42,147 nt of DNA from Candidatus Krumholzibacteriia bacterium (lineage in GTDB: Bacteria; Krumholzibacteriota; Krumholzibacteriia; WVZY01; JAKEHA01): the NCBI GenBank assembly GCA_029865265.1, contig JAOUHG010000031.1, positions 1 to 42,147 of the forward strand, written 5' to 3'. Of this stretch, positions 40,583-42,147 are shown piece by piece. The notes under the pieces were generated by a model. It was not told where the DNA came from and did not search any database. It saw only the letters and a program-made list of their open reading frames with translations. How positions within the stretch are numbered: the stretch's first letter is position 1; each line of letters opens with the position of its first letter. The translations under genes and the position numbers were made by a program.

Positions 40583-41769
40583 TGCCGGTGACCGGCGAAA
40601 CCGCGCAACCCGGGCCACGAACGCTGCTCGTCATTGCGCCGTGGGCGCGTCGCGACGAGAACGCCGCCGAGATGGCGGCCCACGCCCACTTTGTCCGCGG
40701 CTTCACCACCCATGGCTGGCGAGTGCTCGACGTGTCACCCCGGGACCCCGAGTATGGCTTCCATGACGTGTACGCGGCGACACAACGATGGCCCGCGTGG
40801 CTGCGGCGCCTGGTGTGGCCGGTGGCGTTCACAATGCTGGCAACGGTGCGCGCGTTGCAGCTTGCGCGCCACACGAAACCGGACGCGGTGCTCGGACAGA
40901 CCCACTTTTCCAGCCTCGCCGCATTCCTGGTGAGCATGGTCTGCGGCGTTCCATCGGCCATGAAGCTGCCCGGCGTGGGAGGCCTGGGCCGGCCGGCCGA
41001 ATCGCACGCGCAACACCTGCGCCGCAACCCGGGAATGATGGCGGCACTCAGGATTCCGCACGACCTGTGGCTCGTGATCGATGACGGTACGCGTGGCGAC
41101 GTTGCCCTGAGAAACCACGGCGTGCCTTCGGAGAAGATTCGCGTGCTCCCCATCGGCGTCGATCCCGCGTGGGCGTCGCAGGCCGGTGATGGTGCCTCAT
41201 TCAGAAGCGCGTTCAACCTGGCCGTGGACGCGCGCGTGCTGCTGTGGTTCGCACACCCGGCCGGCGCGGATAACGACGTACTGCATGCGTTCGCGCTGGC
41301 CCGCGCGCGCGCCGTCCTTCCGCTGGCGCTGGTGATGGTGGGGGTTGAGCCGGGCGTGCTGTTGCAAAGCCCCGAAGTGCAGGACGGCGTCCACACCACG
41401 GGTATCTTCGACCATGACCGGGTGCCGGATGCGATGGCGGCTTCGTACCTGCTGCTCGCAACCAGCCGGAGCAGCAACAAGTCGGCGGCGGTGTGCGAAG
41501 CCATGTTGTGCGGGGTGCCGGTGGTGGCATTCGACGCGGGTGGAACCAGCGACGTGGTGCGCGACGGTGAAACCGGCCGCCTGGTTCCGGATGGCGACGT
41601 CGAGACGCTGGCGGAAGCAATTGTCGCGCTCGTCGAAAGCGAATCGGCGCGGGATTCCCTGGCGGCAGGGGCGCGTGCGTTCGCGCGCGAACGCTTTACG
41701 GGCTGGGAACGGCGCGTGGAGATGGAGCGGGAGCTGCTGGAACGGTTGATCGCGCGGCAGCGCGGCTAG
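40582..41769 (+). CDS. GT4-family glycosyltransferase
   Basis: The protein has 395 residues from the ATG at 40582. The N-terminal Rossmann half (TLLVIAPWARRDENAAEMAA, FTTHGWRVLDVSPRDP, DAVLGQTHFSSLAAFLVSMV, AMKLPGVGGLGRP) is followed by the C-terminal half with VLPIGVDPAWA, VLLWFAHPAGADND, SYLLLATSRSSNKSAAVCEAMLCGVPVVAFDAGGTSDVV split over two stretches, and GETGRLVPDGDVETLAEAIV. The ESKS-like stretch (SSNKSAAVCEAM) holds Lys and Ala-Val in place of the usual E-x7-E first Glu. The family transfers a sugar from NDP-sugar with retention. The acceptor is unknown; no glycan cluster surrounds it. It overlaps the MgtC gene's end by 4 bases on the opposite strand. Confidence 0.85.
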   Translation: MPVTGETAQPGPRTLLVIAPWARRDENAAEMAAHAHFVRGFTTHGWRVLDVSPRDPEYGFHDVYAATQRWPAWLRRLVWPVAFTMLATVRALQLARHTKPDAVLGQTHFSSLAAFLVSMVCGVPSAMKLPGVGGLGRPAESHAQHLRRNPGMMAALRIPHDLWLVIDDGTRGDVALRNHGVPSEKIRVLPIGVDPAWASQAGDGASFRSAFNLAVDARVLLWFAHPAGADNDVLHAFALARARAVLPLALVMVGVEPGVLLQSPEVQDGVHTTGIFDHDRVPDAMAASYLLLATSRSSNKSAAVCEAMLCGVPVVAFDAGGTSDVVRDGETGRLVPDGDVETLAEAIVALVESESARDSLAAGARAFARERFTGWERRVEMERELLERLIARQRG

Positions 41770-42147
41770 AGCCTGCGTTCGTCCGGCTCGTTGGCGCGCG
41801 CGTGTGCTCCGCGGCGCATGTGCTCGACCCGGTTCTCGATCCATTCGAGGACGTTCAGCACCAGGAACGTCACCACCGAAAGTGCGATTGCGGCGGTGTA
41901 CTGCCCGAACCCGATGGCCGCACCGATGCCCGCCAGCACCCAGATCACCGACGCGGTGGTGAGCCCCACCACGTGCCCGCCGCGGGTGAGGATCACACCC
42001 GCACCGAGGAAACCCACCCCGGTCACCATCTGGCCCAGCACACGCGTCGCGTCCACACGCTCGGTGGTGAGGTCGGCACCGAGACGGATGAACACGTGCG
42101 TACCCAGGCAGATGAGAACGGCGGTGCGGACGTCGAGCGGCTTGCCG
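41766..42147 (-). CDS. MgtC/SapB-family membrane protein, N-terminus cut by the window edge
   Basis: The frame ends at 41766 and stays open to the right edge at 42147, so about 126 codons of the C-terminal part are present and the true start lies outside. The translation begins GKPLDVRTAVLICLGTHVF and continues with ATRVLGQMVTGVGFLGAGVI, the family's conserved Q-x-x-x-G-x-G-F-L-G-A-G motif. LTTASVIWVLAGIGAAIGFG and TAAIALSVVTFLVLNVLEWI are two further membrane helices, followed by a charged tail. Members influence Mg2+ homeostasis or ATP synthase activity in intracellular pathogens, but environmental SapB-type proteins are uncharacterised. A GTG at 42095 is an internal codon, not a likely start. 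Confidence 0.88.
   Translation of the reverse strand, partial: GKPLDVRTAVLICLGTHVFIRLGADLTTERVDATRVLGQMVTGVGFLGAGVILTRGGHVVGLTTASVIWVLAGIGAAIGFGQYTAAIALSVVTFLVLNVLEWIENRVEHMRRGAHARANEPDERRL

Noticed and set aside
1-42147. tRNA, rRNA, CRISPR array, transposase or attachment site
   Set aside because: No cloverleaf-like stretch, regularly spaced repeat, DDE/tyrosine recombinase sequence or paired terminal repeats were noticed; absence cannot be proved by eye for very short elements.

Overview
The window is a high-GC bacterial chromosome segment carrying about 36 intact genes, three visibly broken ones and two genes cut by the window edges. Two secreted proteins (3010-4326 and 17159-20167) end in the 'NPFNP ... 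GVYFYRLET ... RKMVLLK' FlgD-like C-terminal domain. Together with a Gram-negative envelope gene set (TamA/TamB, OmpA, a beta-barrel cytochrome, a PNAG-type export operon) and the futalosine menaquinone route, this suggests a member of the FCB-group/candidate-phylum lineages such as Eisenbacteria or Krumholzibacteriota. The lineage is inferred; no rRNA gene is present to settle it.

Positions 1-2871 (minus strand) look like an accessory, defence-type island: less GC-rich than the rest, with TTG and GTG starts. In transcription order it holds a double-HTH XRE regulator that is now broken (a frameshift plus an amber codon), a STAS + GHKL-ATPase protein, a STAS-like DUF4325 + winged-helix protein, and the N-terminal 252 codons of a CD-NTase (SMODS, CBASS-type cyclic-oligonucleotide synthase) that runs off the left edge. 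A near-consensus promoter (TTGACG-N17-TATACT) overlaid by a perfect 13-bp palindrome sits just before the STAS-like gene. A CD-NTase preceded by an anti-sigma/anti-anti-sigma style pair is the best candidate in the window for an undescribed system; the effector would lie beyond position 1.

3010-4326 is a secreted Kelch-repeat protein. 4498-8750 is a compact four-gene operon with overlapping or nearly abutting genes that parallels pgaDCAB: a small membrane protein, a GT2 synthase, a TPR + beta-barrel exporter and a CE4 deacetylase. 8929-17078 holds single genes and pairs: a membrane GAF protein, an atypical SDR, a tiny DUF5989 protein, cobalamin adenosyltransferase with a frameshifted exported protein, cysteine desulfurase, uridine kinase, mqnD, and an SPFH + ribbon-helix-helix operon with an operator-like promoter.

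17159-33007 is almost entirely minus strand: a large secreted protein, KDPG aldolase, an OmpA lipoprotein, a likely three-gene operon (deoxyhypusine-synthase-like enzyme, mono-haem lipoprotein, di-haem cytochrome fused to a beta-barrel), a SpoIIAA-like protein with tamA-tamB, DoxX, and a nitrilase with mqnC.

33074-42147 holds a membrane sulfatase-superfamily enzyme, a decayed SulP transporter, the operon mqnE - AsmA-like - mqnA - VOC, a DMT exporter overlapping a GT4 glycosyltransferase, and an MgtC-family protein cut by the right edge. Four menaquinone genes (mqnA, mqnC, mqnD, mqnE) are spread over 24 kb at three loci. No tRNA, rRNA, CRISPR array or transposase was seen, and no gene-free stretch exceeds 300 bases.
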